A stretch of 64,000 bases of DNA from a bacterium (GCA_004561445.1 SFVX01000001.1:620001-684000), one strand, 5' to 3'. Shown: positions 25,082 to 34,109, counted from the first letter of the stretch. The notes: generated from the letters alone by a model not told the origin. A program made the numbers and translations.

Positions 25082-26316
25082 AAAATGCTACTCCCGGAAA
25101 TTAGTTTGCGGATTTCGAGCATGGCTGTATAGCTCGCAAAGATGCGCTTTGGACGTTTGCTACTCTTGAGGAATTTATTGAGAGCGGTCAGAATTTCTTC
25201 TTCGACAATTTTGACGTCGACGTCGTCGTATTTGAGACGGAGCGCCATGTCGGCGGCGCGAGTGCCGCTCGTGACTTTGACGGAGCTGAGCTCACTAAAG
25301 TTGACATTCCAGAGCCAAGAAATATCGTGACCATCGGCAGTGTTGTCGTTGATGGCGATCATATAATCGTGATCTGAGTCGGCAAAAGAAGCGAGGCTAA
25401 GCTGGAAAGCGGCTGGGTTTTTGACAAGCAGGATTTCGACTTCGACGTCATGAATCTTGAAGACTTCGCCGCGACCAAAAGCGGATTTGATGCCCGTAAG
25501 GTCGGAGACTAACTTCTCGACTGAGACTTTTGACAATATAGTGTTGCAGAGTGCGAGCGCACCAGCGGCATTGTAGGCGTTATAAATGCCGCGAAGTGAA
25601 AGTTCACAGGAATAGACGTCGTCTTTGTGTCGATAGCTGGCTTTACTACCTTTGAGATTTTCGAGGACGATTTTTGCTTCGTGCTCTTCTTTGGCGAAGT
25701 CTTTGCTGGTTGCGATGAGCTCGTCGTCGGATGGGAATCTTTTTTGCATTTCTTCAGAGAGACCAAAGAAAATGCGTTTTGGGCCGGTAATTTTACTGAC
25801 GCGAATGTCTTCGCGGTTCAAGACAATGGCTTTTTGGGTTTTTGTGGCGACTTTTTGGAGCAGCTCGGCAGTGTGGTCGATTTCGCCAAAACGGTCGAGT
25901 TGATCGCGCTGAACGTTTAAGAAGAGCGCATAATCAATTGGAACTTGCTCGGCGAATTTGACGGCATGGGCTTCGTCAAGTTCGAGCACGGCGATGTCGA
26001 AATCAAATTTGCCAGTGATTTTGATGTTGGCGAGGATAGCGGAAATCACACCACGCACGAAATTGCTACCAGATTTATTAGTGAAAACTTTAAGTCCTTG
26101 CCTTTCGAGTAGCTCGCTGACGATTTTGGTAGTGGTGGTTTTGCCATTGGTGCCAGAAATTACGACAACGCCGTGCGGGAGTTTGCCGAGAACTTGTTTG
26201 ATGAAATTTTTGTTGGTACGCTCGATGACGAGACCTGGCAAAGCGGAGCCACCGTTGCCTTTGAGGCGAGTGACTTTTTGAACCGCTTTGCCGAGAATAA
26301 TGCTTACTTTTTCCAT
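25078..26316 (-). CDS. murT: Lipid II isoglutaminyl synthase, Mur ligase subunit MurT
   Basis: A 412-residue Mur ligase-like protein that activates lipid II for amidation. Walker A is VVISGTNGKTTTTKIV (about 50-65), the central domain has ELDEAHAVKFAEQV and FLNVQRDQLDRFGE, and the DUF1727 C-terminal domain has LVKNPAAFQLSLAS. The four-cysteine zinc ribbon seen in staphylococcal MurT is missing here; only one Cys lies in that area (VYSCEL). The start overlaps the ABC-2 permease by 13 bases, so the exporter, murT and gatD form one operon. The stop is TGA inside ATGA. Confidence 0.92.
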   Translation of the reverse strand: MEKVSIILGKAVQKVTRLKGNGGSALPGLVIERTNKNFIKQVLGKLPHGVVVISGTNGKTTTTKIVSELLERQGLKVFTNKSGSNFVRGVISAILANIKITGKFDFDIAVLELDEAHAVKFAEQVPIDYALFLNVQRDQLDRFGEIDHTAELLQKVATKTQKAIVLNREDIRVSKITGPKRIFFGLSEEMQKRFPSDDELIATSKDFAKEEHEAKIVLENLKGSKASYRHKDDVYSCELSLRGIYNAYNAAGALALCNTILSKVSVEKLVSDLTGIKSAFGRGEVFKIHDVEVEILLVKNPAAFQLSLASFADSDHDYMIAINDNTADGHDISWLWNVNFSELSSVKVTSGTRAADMALRLKYDDVDVKIVEEEILTALNKFLKSSKRPKRIFASYTAMLEIRKLISGSSIL

Positions 26317-27578
26317 GATTTTCTCGGGGCTGTTAAGAGTTTTTTGAAGTTTACTTTTGGCGTGTAGTTGACGGCATTTTTGCAGTAGATTTTAGTGGCG
26401 CCGATAATGACGAGCGTGCCAATGACGAGAATTTCTGCTACGGCGAGCCAAGTTTGGAGTGGCGAGATGGTATTAAAAATGCTGCGGAACATTACGGCAA
26501 GTGGCGCGCTTGGTGGAAAGAAAGTAAAGAAGTTGGCAAGTGCTACATTAGAATCGCCAATAAAGACATTCATAAAGATGAGCGGTAAAATGGTAAGGAT
26601 GACGATAATAGAGGCGTAGGAGTTTGCATCTTTGGCGCTTGGGCTAATGACACCAATAAAAACACAAAGGGCCGTAAAGAGATAATAGGCGCTAATGAGT
26701 AGGACGAAGTTTTGCAAAATGCTGCCAAGCGAGAGCTGGAGCGAGATGTCGAGCGGGATAATGCTCATATTCTTGGCGGCGCCGTAAAGTAGGAGGGCTG
26801 GCACGACGAGAATGAAGAGTTGCAGGAAGCCGAGAATCATAAGCGAAATAACTTTGCCGATGATGAGGTAGATTGGCTTGATGCTAGTGAGTAAAAGCTC
26901 GGTGATGCGGTTTTCTTTTTCTTCGGTCATGGCGACGACGAGGCGATTGCCGAGTACGCAGATAAGGATGTAAAAGAAGATGAGCGCAAGAGCTGGGCCG
27001 GCCATGCGGCTGAGAATTTCGCTTTGGTCGACGATGCTATTATCTTCGTGGTCGAAAATTGTACTATCAAAAGTGAGCGCGCCTTGAACTACAATGAGGT
27101 CGCTTGGGTCGATATTTTGAAGTGCTGTAGTTGACATGATGGACTGGACATAGTGGCTGTAATCTTCAAAAATCGAGGCGGTTTCGGGGCGCGAGTAAAT
27201 TTCGATAGCTTTTTGTTCGCCAGTCTCTTGATTTGGATAGAAGTTGTCAGGTACATAGAAGAAAATGTCATATTTGCCTGATTTGATGGCGTCAATACCC
27301 TGCTCTTTGGACTCGAGCTTGATGAGCTCTTTGGTGGCACCGTCGCTGACGGTGTAGGTTTCGTTTTGGATGTAGCCGCTAGCGTCAAAATAGGCGATGG
27401 ATTTATCGTCGATGTTAGCGATGTTGGCGAGCGATTCTTCGGCGTTATAGCCGGTCATAGCGCAAATGCCGATATAGACAGAGAGGATAATCGGTAAAGC
27501 AATCGAAACCAACCAAAAACTTGGCTTTTTGAGATTGCGCATGAGTTCGAAGCGGATGACGTTAAGAGTTTGTTTCAT
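26304..27578 (-). CDS. ABC-2 type transporter permease (NatB-like)
   Basis: A 424-residue permease: one N-terminal helix (FWLVSIALPIILSVYIGICA), a long extracytoplasmic domain (about 45-205), then five to six C-terminal helices (LALIFFYILICVLGNRLVVA; LMILGFLQLFILVVPALLL; NFVLLISAYYLFTALCVFIG; IIVILTILPLIFMNVFIG). TEEKENRITELLLTS is the coupling loop common to NatB and related Na+ or drug exporters. Substrate unknown. The ATPase gene ends at its first base. Being in one operon with murT/gatD, it could serve the envelope. Confidence 0.88.
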   Translation of the reverse strand: MKQTLNVIRFELMRNLKKPSFWLVSIALPIILSVYIGICAMTGYNAEESLANIANIDDKSIAYFDASGYIQNETYTVSDGATKELIKLESKEQGIDAIKSGKYDIFFYVPDNFYPNQETGEQKAIEIYSRPETASIFEDYSHYVQSIMSTTALQNIDPSDLIVVQGALTFDSTIFDHEDNSIVDQSEILSRMAGPALALIFFYILICVLGNRLVVAMTEEKENRITELLLTSIKPIYLIIGKVISLMILGFLQLFILVVPALLLYGAAKNMSIIPLDISLQLSLGSILQNFVLLISAYYLFTALCVFIGVISPSAKDANSYASIIVILTILPLIFMNVFIGDSNVALANFFTFFPPSAPLAVMFRSIFNTISPLQTWLAVAEILVIGTLVIIGATKIYCKNAVNYTPKVNFKKLLTAPRKSWKK

Positions 27579-28381
27579 TATGCTTCCTCCTTGGCGCCGT
27601 AAACTTGGACAAAGATGTCTTCGAGTGAGCTAAGTTTGAATTGTTTTTTGACTTCGTCGATCTTGCCATAGGCGGCGGCTTTGCCGTCTTTGAGAAGCAG
27701 AATGCGGTCGCAGAGATCTTCAACCTCGTTCATATAGTGCGTAATTAGAATAATAGTACTGCCCTTTTTGTGGAGTTCTTCAATAATTTCCATGAGAATT
27801 TTGCGGTTGACTGGGTCGAAGCCTTTGGTTGGCTCATCGAGGATAAGAAGCTCTGGTTCATTCATGATGGTAATGCCGAGCTGAACTTTTTGTTGCATGC
27901 CCTGAGAAAGTTTGTCGATGCGAGTCTTGGCACTATCTTCGAGACCGACGCGACTAAGGAAGTTCATGCTCCATTCGCGCGGATTTTTGATGCCTTTAAG
28001 GCGAGCGAAATAAATCATTGTGTCGATAACGGATTCTTTTTTATAAAGGCCGCGCTCTTCTGGGAGATAGCCGACGCGAATGTTGTCTTCAGGTGAAAAA
28101 GGCTTGCCGTTAATTAGGAGTTTGCCGTCGGTGGCCTGATAAAGACCAAGTAGTGTACGGATAGTGGTAGTCTTGCCGGAGCCATTACTGCCAAGCAGGC
28201 CGAAAACTTCTCCTTTTTTGACTTCGAAAGATAGGTCTTTGATGACGGTTTTGTCCGCAAAGACCATTTTGTAATGTTTGACTTCGATAATATTATCTTT
28301 GGCGACGGTTTTAGCGCTTTTGGTGATTTTGATGCTCTTGTCGCGCTTGTCGCCGGTTGAATTAGCAGATTCTGCACACAT
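27578..28381 (-). CDS. ABC transporter ATP-binding protein (NatA-like)
   Basis: A 267-residue ATPase: Walker A GLLGSNGSGKTTTIR, signature KLSQGMQQKVQ (Q replaces G in the LSGGQ core, common in this family), Walker B LLILDEPTKGFDP, H-switch ILITHYMNEVE. An N-terminal extension of about 30 polar residues precedes the fold. It powers the NatB-like permease downstream. TAAAAT lies ten bases before the ATG, which gives at most a four-base leader. It is the promoter-proximal gene of the exporter-murT-gatD operon. Confidence 0.9.
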   Translation of the reverse strand: MCAESANSTGDKRDKSIKITKSAKTVAKDNIIEVKHYKMVFADKTVIKDLSFEVKKGEVFGLLGSNGSGKTTTIRTLLGLYQATDGKLLINGKPFSPEDNIRVGYLPEERGLYKKESVIDTMIYFARLKGIKNPREWSMNFLSRVGLEDSAKTRIDKLSQGMQQKVQLGITIMNEPELLILDEPTKGFDPVNRKILMEIIEELHKKGSTIILITHYMNEVEDLCDRILLLKDGKAAAYGKIDEVKKQFKLSSLEDIFVQVYGAKEEA

Positions 28382-28510
28382 GTATGCAAATATTTTATCG
28401 CAGATGGGGGTGATTTGGCAAAAATGGCTGCTTTGTGGTGCTTTTTAGACGTGCGGAGAACATTTCATGCTTATGCTTTTATTTTATTTTTGGCTTGTTA
28501 TGATGATGGC

Positions 28511-30061
28511 ATGAAGAAATGAATATTAGGTTTAGTGGTAGTTTTGGGAATAATGTGTTGTAGCAATGCGTCGGCGGCGAGTGATATTAATATGTCGACT
28601 GATGTTGGCTGCCCTAGTTTTCAGTTTGTTTTTGCGCGTGGCTCTGGACAAGAGCGCAATAACGGTGACGATTGAAGAGCATTTAGCGAAAATGCCAAGC
28701 GTCTTGTGAAGCGGCGTGGCTTTACGTATAAAATAATGGACTTAGAATATCCGGCTGTATCAGTTTCGGCGCCAAACTTAACCGGCGTAGGGGCTTTTAT
28801 TTCGGCGGGCAAGAGTTTTAAATTTGGGCGCAGCGTACAGACTGGTGTGGGGTCTTTGGTGGCGTACCGGTCGATGGTGCAGATGAACTGTCCGGACACG
28901 CGCTGGATTTTGATGGGCTATTCGCAAGGAGCGATGGTGGTCGCGCAAGCTTTGAAATATTTTAAGGTCGGCGAGCTAGTCTATGCAGGAATGTTTGGTG
29001 ATCCAGAGCTATATCTGCCGGAGGGGCGCGGGGCTTGGCCGGCAGCGTGTCGGGGGAAGAATTTGTCGCCTTACCGGGTTTTTGTGCCAAATTGCCATGC
29101 AGATAATGGCTCACTTGGTACACGGAATCCTTACGAAATTGATCGTTTTCGGGGCAAGTATGGGCTTTGGTGTAATAATGGTGATTTTATTTGCGGCTCT
29201 TCAAAGAACTTGTTTAATAACGGCGGACATGTCGAGTATAGGAATGGGGCGTATTCGCAGGCTTTCGCAATTGTGGATAAAATTTTGACAACAAATCGGG
29301 TGAGTACTAATTATGCGCGTTTGATGCGTGAAACTTCGTCGGAGATTTATGCATATGCGAGACAGACGGAGTATTTTGCAGCGCCCGGCGAAGAAATAGA
29401 AATTGACCTAACGCCGAGTATTAGTATTGAACACGAGGTCTCTGAATATCTATGGAGCTTTGATGGCGAGACTTGGATGGCGAATGATGCGGTGATCTTG
29501 CGAAGTTTTGAAGCTGGTGAATATAAAATACTTGCGAAAGTCTCTGATGGATTTAATGAAAGCGACGTGCTGGAGATTTTGGTGCATGTAGGAAATTTTG
29601 CGGGCCCCGTTACGCTACCAGCACCAACGACTTTGAAGCTTTTGCGTCAGGATGACAATATTTGGCTTTATTGGCGTGCTGCGCCAGACGGCGCAAAATA
29701 CGCATTTATTAAAGTAAATGGGTTGGGGTTAGATTATGTGGACGTCTCGGCTGGCGAGACGAGAATTTCGGATGTCGAGTATGATGATCTGCGTGATATT
29801 GAAGTAGCTTGGATGGATGCAGATGGTAATGTTGGTGAATTTGCAACGATAGACATGGCAAATTTTGGTTCAGAAATTACACTCGGAGATTGAAGTGAGA
29901 CGCTTCCGAAAGAGAGTGACGATAATGCAGATGTCGAACCGCCAAAAGAGGAAATTGTGGAGACGGGTGCAACTTTTGGCGCGATTGGATTATTTGTTGT
30001 AATAATTGTAATTTTAATCGGGATAAAAATTGCTGGGTCGAGCTATAAAAAATCGCCCTAG
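28511..30061 (+). CDS. Cutinase-like surface protein with three in-frame UGA codons
   Basis: One continuous frame of 516 codons runs from ATG 28511 to TAG 30059-30061, interrupted only by UGA at codons 4 (28520), 55 (28673) and 461 (29891). The product has a signal peptide (MKK-UGA-ILGLVVVLGIMCC, then SNASA), a cutinase-family esterase domain (FARGSGQ; nucleophile Ser in MGYSQGAMV, about 138; CNNGDFIC with the acid; His in GGHVEY), a PKD-like region, an FN3-like region, an acidic linker and a C-terminal helix (TFGAIGLFVVIIVILIGIKI). All parts of a wall- or membrane-anchored enzyme are intact only if UGA is read. TATGAT (28499-28504) sits six bases before the ATG, which fixes the start ahead of the first UGA. 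Trp is also written UGG here. Readthrough, import from a UGA-sense organism, or a young pseudogene are the options. Confidence 0.7.
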
Positions 30062-30079
30062 TTTGCGCTAGAGCGATTT
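30050..30079. terminator. Hairpin between convergent genes
   Basis: AAATCGCCCTAG / CTAGAGCGATTT. On the minus strand it is followed by TTTTTTATAGC, so it ends the small gene at 30089; on the plus strand it overlaps the cutinase-like stop. Confidence 0.75.
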
Positions 30080-30088
30080 GCGGGCGGA

Positions 30089-30349
30089 CTAGGCTTCGAA
30101 AAGCGTCCAGGCTAGCGTCGTTGAATTGAATTCAAGACGACAGCTACGCTTCCCGATCAGACATTTGAAAATGTGAATGCAGGAAGTCCCGACGAATTTG
30201 ATGTGCTGACTAATAGTGTCAGTTACTTCAACTTCGTCTCCGCCACGTTTGCGAAAGTAGAGCGGTTGGCACGGTGCCTGGCTATAGTTAAAAAGTGCCA
30301 TCACTTCTACGCGTTCGCCGTTACTTTCATTAATGTTAATAGTTTTCAT
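30089..30349 (-). CDS. Small protein, paralogue of the Y-polymerase partner
   Basis: An 86-residue protein. PCQPLYFRKRGGDEVEV ... RSCRLEFNSTTLAWTLFE lines up along its length with the protein at 7046-7333 (HCRPISFRRNSGREILI ... DYRLVFDTESLNWYLDFE). It has no polymerase gene beside it. AAGGAG precedes the ATG. The 5' leader has the same UUCG hairpin core as the paralogue and promoter elements at 30488 and 30625. Function unknown; a regulatory role in DNA repair is a guess based on the paralogue's location. Confidence 0.65.
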   Translation of the reverse strand: MKTININESNGERVEVMALFNYSQAPCQPLYFRKRGGDEVEVTDTISQHIKFVGTSCIHIFKCLIGKRSCRLEFNSTTLAWTLFEA

Positions 30350-30493
30350 AAATTACTCCTTAAATTGAATTATTTCTTGGAGTCATTTATGTGAGCCATG
30401 GATTGCGGCTCGGTGCCGCCCGTACAATGACAGATACGAACGACGGAGTTCACGAGTTCCAGTGACCGAAGTTTAGAACCGTACTTTTATTAT
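30350..30493 (-). promoter_or_regulatory. Proximal promoter and UUCG-hairpin leader
   Basis: TATAAT near 30488-30493 gives a leader of about 130 nt. It carries UUC-N3-AC(UUCG)GU-N5-GAA (core ACUUCGGUCAC at 30462-30472) and a GCGGC/GCCGC hairpin before AAGGAG. Confidence 0.5.
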
Positions 30494-30653
30494 AATGCAA
30501 GGAGAAATGCTTATGCTAGTCTTGAATTTGGAGAAAAATGATATGGAAATATGTGGACCTTTGAAACGCGGAAACGCACCGCTTGGTAGCGGTGCGCCTG
30601 CGCGTAAGTCAACTTTATGTTTATATAGTAGCACAGATTTGCCAGAAAGTCAA
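30494..30653 (-). promoter_or_regulatory. Distal promoter P5 with hairpin
   Basis: TTGACT (30648-30653), 17-base spacer containing TCTGTGC, TACTAT (30625-30630). Between it and the proximal promoter is CGCACCGCT / AGCGGTGCG (30575-30596) with a weak T run, a possible attenuator. The plus-strand open frame here looks like chance. Confidence 0.5.
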
Positions 30654-30730
30654 TACTTTCGCGTAATTTTGTTTGAAAAATCTTGAAAAAGTGGCATTTT
30701 AGGCTATTTTAGCTTGACTTTTTGATGTTT

Positions 30731-31393
30731 TTACCAAGAAATTGGTTCTTTGCCCCACTTTTTGAGTTGCATATTACAACGACTAAAACATTTACTACCG
30801 AAAAAGCCGTTGTGTGCCGAAAGCGGTGATGGGTGAGCAGATTCAATAACTAGGTGTTTCTTTGTGTCGATGAGCGGTTTTTTACTACGAGCGTCTCTGC
30901 CCCAAAGAATAAAAACGAGATGATCAGAATTAGCATTTAAGTATTCGATGATATGCTGAGTAAAAGTCTCCCAGCCATGACCACGATGACTACCGGCGAG
31001 GTGTGCCTCGACGGTTAAGGTGTTATTTAGAAGCAAAACGCCTTGCTTAGCCCAGCGCGTAAGGTCGCCGGAATTTGGAATGGGCGCGCCGATGTCGTCG
31101 TGGATTTCTTTGAAGATATTTCGAAGCGATGGCGGAATGGCGACGCCAGAATGGACCGAGAACGCTAGACCGTTGGCCTGCCCTGGGCCATGGTACGGAT
31201 CTTGGCCAATAATTACGACGCGAACCTTAGAGATGTCGCAAGCGAAAGCCGAGAAAACTTGCTCGCGTGGTGGATATATGACCTTGTTGGCGTATTCTTG
31301 ATGTAAAAATTTGGATAACTCTCGAAAATATGCTTGCTCGAACTCCCCACCGAGTATGGCGCGCCATGAATCGTGAACTTCGAGCTTACTCAT
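30731..31393 (-). CDS. ung: Uracil-DNA glycosylase, family 1
   Basis: A 220-residue enzyme that removes uracil from DNA. The water-activating loop VIIGQDPYHGPGQANGLAFS holds the catalytic Asp, NNTLTVEAH and LVFILWG lie in the uracil pocket region, and SAHPSPLSAHNGF is the DNA-intercalation loop with the catalytic His. The end FSRCNMQLKKWGKEPISW is typical. It starts three bases after the tmk stop and forms an operon tdk-tmk-ung, which joins thymidine salvage to uracil removal. Confidence 0.97.
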   Translation of the reverse strand: MSKLEVHDSWRAILGGEFEQAYFRELSKFLHQEYANKVIYPPREQVFSAFACDISKVRVVIIGQDPYHGPGQANGLAFSVHSGVAIPPSLRNIFKEIHDDIGAPIPNSGDLTRWAKQGVLLLNNTLTVEAHLAGSHRGHGWETFTQHIIEYLNANSDHLVFILWGRDARSKKPLIDTKKHLVIESAHPSPLSAHNGFFGSKCFSRCNMQLKKWGKEPISW

Positions 31394-31395
31394 AG

Positions 31396-32010
31396 TTAAA
31401 CTCCTAGTTTTTTGATGAGTCTTTGATGTACTTCGTCCGGCGTACCAGCGGCATCAAAAGTCTCGACATTGAAATCTTTGGCGACTTTGAGATAGGCACG
31501 GTTAAGTTTTTGTTGGAAATCGTATTCTTTGGATTTAAAGAACTCTACTTTGCGCTCGCCCTGAGCAACTAGTCGCTTGGCGCGTTCTTCGTCGTTTAAG
31601 GTTAGAATAATGAGATGATTGGGCTTGAAATAGGCTTCAGGCATGACTTCGTGATGAAGTCGCGTAATAAGACTTTTGCTAACGCCGAGACCGTAGCCTT
31701 CATAGATGAGAGTTGAGAACCAATAGCGTGTAATAATAACTGTGCCGCCGGATTTAAGAGTCGGCTCGGCGTACTTTTTCCACTGTTCGTAACGATTGAC
31801 AAGATATAGTAACACGCGCGTGCGCTCGTCGATATCGTTGACGCTACCGTAATTGAGCTTGGCGATACTATTTACAAATTTGTTTGGCGAGTTGGTGCCA
31901 GATTCGGCATAAGTCGTGACATTTTCGCCTTTTTCGCGCAAATAATCGGCGAGCATTTTGGCTTGCAGGTCTTTGCCGGTAGCGTCTTGGCCCTCAATAG
32001 CGATTAACAT
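31396..32010 (-). CDS. tmk: Thymidylate kinase-like protein
   Basis: A 204-residue P-loop kinase that makes dTDP from dTMP. The P-loop is IEGQDATGKDLQ, altered from the usual IEGxDGxGKST. The DRY-like motif is IITRYWFST, with Thr before Arg where Asp is usual. The lid region is RLVAQGERKVEFFKSKE with Arg residues. The substitutions suggest a divergent group, so the substrate should be stated with some care. The start overlaps the tdk stop by seven bases. Confidence 0.85.
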   Translation of the reverse strand: MLIAIEGQDATGKDLQAKMLADYLREKGENVTTYAESGTNSPNKFVNSIAKLNYGSVNDIDERTRVLLYLVNRYEQWKKYAEPTLKSGGTVIITRYWFSTLIYEGYGLGVSKSLITRLHHEVMPEAYFKPNHLIILTLNDEERAKRLVAQGERKVEFFKSKEYDFQQKLNRAYLKVAKDFNVETFDAAGTPDEVHQRLIKKLGV

Positions 32011-32612
32011 TTGGTTCCTTTCTGCGCTTGTTGACGTTTATATTTTGCATAGCAGTGATGGCAGAGCGACTTATAGACGATTTCGCTCTTGCCGTCATCG
32101 ATGAGAATGTCTGGGCCGTCTACAACGAGCTCGCCGTTGCAAAAACGACAGTTGAGCGTGGCTTTGCGGCCGCAATCGCAGATAGTTTTGATTTCTTCAA
32201 TGCGATGCGCAACTTGGAGCAGGCGCGTGCTGCCTTCGAAGCCTTTATCTTTGAGCTTAAAGTTAAGACGCAGGCCAAAAGCGATGACTGGGATATCTAG
32301 TTCGACTACGATTTGCATGAGCTGATCAACCTGAGCGGGTGACATGAATTGCGCTTCATCGACTAGAATACAAGAACAATCGGCATAATTGCTGGCGATG
32401 CGCTTAAAAATGTTTTGCGAGCGCGAAAAAGTAAAGTCGGTTTCGCGTTCTGGGCCGATGCGCGTGAGTAGCTTGGTGCCGTTTTTGGTGTCTACTGCTG
32501 GTTTAATGACACAGACTTTTTGTCCACGTTCTTCGTAATTGAATGCGACCTGAAGGAGCTGCATAGTTTTGCCGCAGCCCATTGCGCCATAGCGAAAATA
32601 TAATTGCGCCAT
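32004..32612 (-). CDS. tdk: Thymidine kinase (type II)
   Basis: A 202-residue enzyme for thymidine salvage. P-loop FRYGAMGCGKTMQLLQ, Walker B SCILVDEAQFMSPAQVDQL, lasso-domain zinc cysteines in CDCGRK, CRFC and CHHC. All four zinc positions appear intact, in contrast to other metal motifs in this window. AGGAGG stands before the ATG, so this transcript has a leader; TAAACT lies upstream near the hisS end. First gene of tdk-tmk-ung. Confidence 0.95.
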   Translation of the reverse strand: MAQLYFRYGAMGCGKTMQLLQVAFNYEERGQKVCVIKPAVDTKNGTKLLTRIGPERETDFTFSRSQNIFKRIASNYADCSCILVDEAQFMSPAQVDQLMQIVVELDIPVIAFGLRLNFKLKDKGFEGSTRLLQVAHRIEEIKTICDCGRKATLNCRFCNGELVVDGPDILIDDGKSEIVYKSLCHHCYAKYKRQQAQKGTKC

Positions 32613-32683
32613 GCCTAAAATACCTCCTGAATTAGTGCTTAATACCGCACTCCTGAAGATAGTTTAGCACATGGCGCAGAGTA

Positions 32684-33985
32684 CTAGAGCTTTATTTCGG
32701 TAAGTTCGCCAGAAACGAGGTTTTTGGCACTAACTGTGCGAGATTTGGCTTCGCTTTCGCCAACCACGATGGCAAAGTCGGCGATTTTGGCGGCGCGGTT
32801 GAATTTTGCGCCAAGTTTGCGGTCGTCGAAGTCGATATCGACGTTCTTGCCCTCGGCGCGGAGCTTATCGGCAAGCTCAAAGCTAAAAGTGTACTCGTTG
32901 GCTGTAAGTGGGAAGATTACGTAATCAATAGGTTGCTTTTGCTCGACTTTTGGAAGTAGGTTATATTCGCGAAGTATGAAGAAGAGGCGCGTGAGTCCAA
33001 TACTGCCACCAACGCCTGGGAACTTCTGGTCGGTAAAGTTGCTGGCGAGGTTTTCGTAGCGGCCACCACCAGAGATACTGCCGATTTCGCGGTGATCTTT
33101 GAGCATGATTTCGTAAACGGTACCAGTGTAATAATCGAGGCCGCGAATAATCATAAAATCGATAATCGTGCTGCTAATGCCCTGCTTTTGGTCAAGAATC
33201 GTGAAGACTTCTTTGAGTTCATCAAGCCCTTCGCGAACGGCTTCAATTTTGTCGCCAAGAATTTCGGTGAGCTTATTCTCGATCTCGGAGTATGAGCCAT
33301 TTGTAAACATAAAGTCGCAGACTTGGCCAACTTCCGTCTCGGATAGTCCGAGCTTGGCAAGATGCTCGCGCGTGGTTTCGAGTGGAACTTTTTCGGCGTG
33401 ATCGATAACGTTAGAAATGGCGCCAGTTTTGTCGCTGAGATTTAATGCTTGCAAAAAGCCGGCCAAGACTTTGCGGTTACTGATGCGAATGACCATATTT
33501 GGTAGATTAAAGGTCTTCAAGGCGTCGTGAATACAGGCGATAACCTTGGCGTCATAAGCGATGGGAAGTTTTTCGCGACCAATAATATCGGCGTCGCACT
33601 GGTAAAACTCGCGGAAGCGACCACGCTGGGCGCGTTCGCCACGGAAGTTGCGGCCAATCTGAGTGACAGAAAATGGAAAAGCGAGGTCGTTGTTGTGCTC
33701 GACGACATAGCGCGCGAGCGGCACAGTGTGGTCGAAGCGCAGAGCTTGGTCGGACTTGCTGTCGTCTTCGGCGGTTTTGATGACTTTGTAGATTTGTTTT
33801 TCGGTATCGCCACCAGCCTTTGCTAGGAGAATTTCTTGGCGATCAATAAGCGGGGTCTCGATGCTTAAAAAGCCGTAATGATGATATACGTCGCCGATGT
33901 TTTGCTTGAGCTGGTTAAAAATAGCCTGCTCGGTTGGTAGTAGTTCTTGCATGCCGGAAAGTGGCGACGTATTAATTTTTTTCAT
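32684..33985 (-). CDS. hisS: Histidyl-tRNA synthetase
   Basis: A 433-residue class II synthetase. Motif 1 lies around GFLSIETPLIDRQE, motif 2 is RNFRGERAQRGRFREFYQCD, the histidine A loop is IRGLDYYTGTVYEI, and motif 3 is GGSIGLTRLF. The C-terminal anticodon-binding domain (VIFPLTANEYTFSFELADKL onward) is complete. The start is set at 33985 (MKKINTSPLSGMQELLP), which matches the family N-terminus; an upstream in-frame ATG adds 15 unlikely residues. TAAAAT lies ten bases before it. Confidence 0.97.
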   Translation of the reverse strand: MKKINTSPLSGMQELLPTEQAIFNQLKQNIGDVYHHYGFLSIETPLIDRQEILLAKAGGDTEKQIYKVIKTAEDDSKSDQALRFDHTVPLARYVVEHNNDLAFPFSVTQIGRNFRGERAQRGRFREFYQCDADIIGREKLPIAYDAKVIACIHDALKTFNLPNMVIRISNRKVLAGFLQALNLSDKTGAISNVIDHAEKVPLETTREHLAKLGLSETEVGQVCDFMFTNGSYSEIENKLTEILGDKIEAVREGLDELKEVFTILDQKQGISSTIIDFMIIRGLDYYTGTVYEIMLKDHREIGSISGGGRYENLASNFTDQKFPGVGGSIGLTRLFFILREYNLLPKVEQKQPIDYVIFPLTANEYTFSFELADKLRAEGKNVDIDFDDRKLGAKFNRAAKIADFAIVVGESEAKSRTVSAKNLVSGELTEIKL

Positions 33986-34033
33986 AATACTTTTAATTTT
34001 ACCACAAAGTGTGTTAATATAGGGGTACAAGAT

Positions 34034-34109
34034 GGTTCTGTAGCTCAGTTGGTAGAGCAGCGGCCTGAAGAGCCGCGTGTCACTGGTTCAAGTCCAGTCG
34101 GAACCACCA
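34034..34109 (+). tRNA. tRNA-Phe(GAA)
   Basis: A 76-nt cloverleaf: acceptor GGTTCTG/CGGAACC, D arm TAGCTCAGTTGGTAGAGCA, anticodon loop CTGAAGA (GAA), T-loop GTTCAAGTC, encoded CCA. Confidence 0.97.

Noticed and set aside
28511..30061. Genome-wide reassignment of UGA to a sense codon (code 4 or 25)
   Set aside because: UGA ends dnaB at 45722 and the gene at 49673 without overlap, and closes several ATGA junctions, so only this one gene carries internal UGA.
28511..30061. Selenocysteine at the three UGA codons
   Set aside because: The sites are a signal peptide, a domain edge and a polar linker, none Cys-like, and no SECIS-type hairpin was apparent.
30495..30686. Small plus-strand ORF upstream of ung
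   Set aside because: It spans two minus-strand promoters and a hairpin, with no family or convincing promoter of its own.
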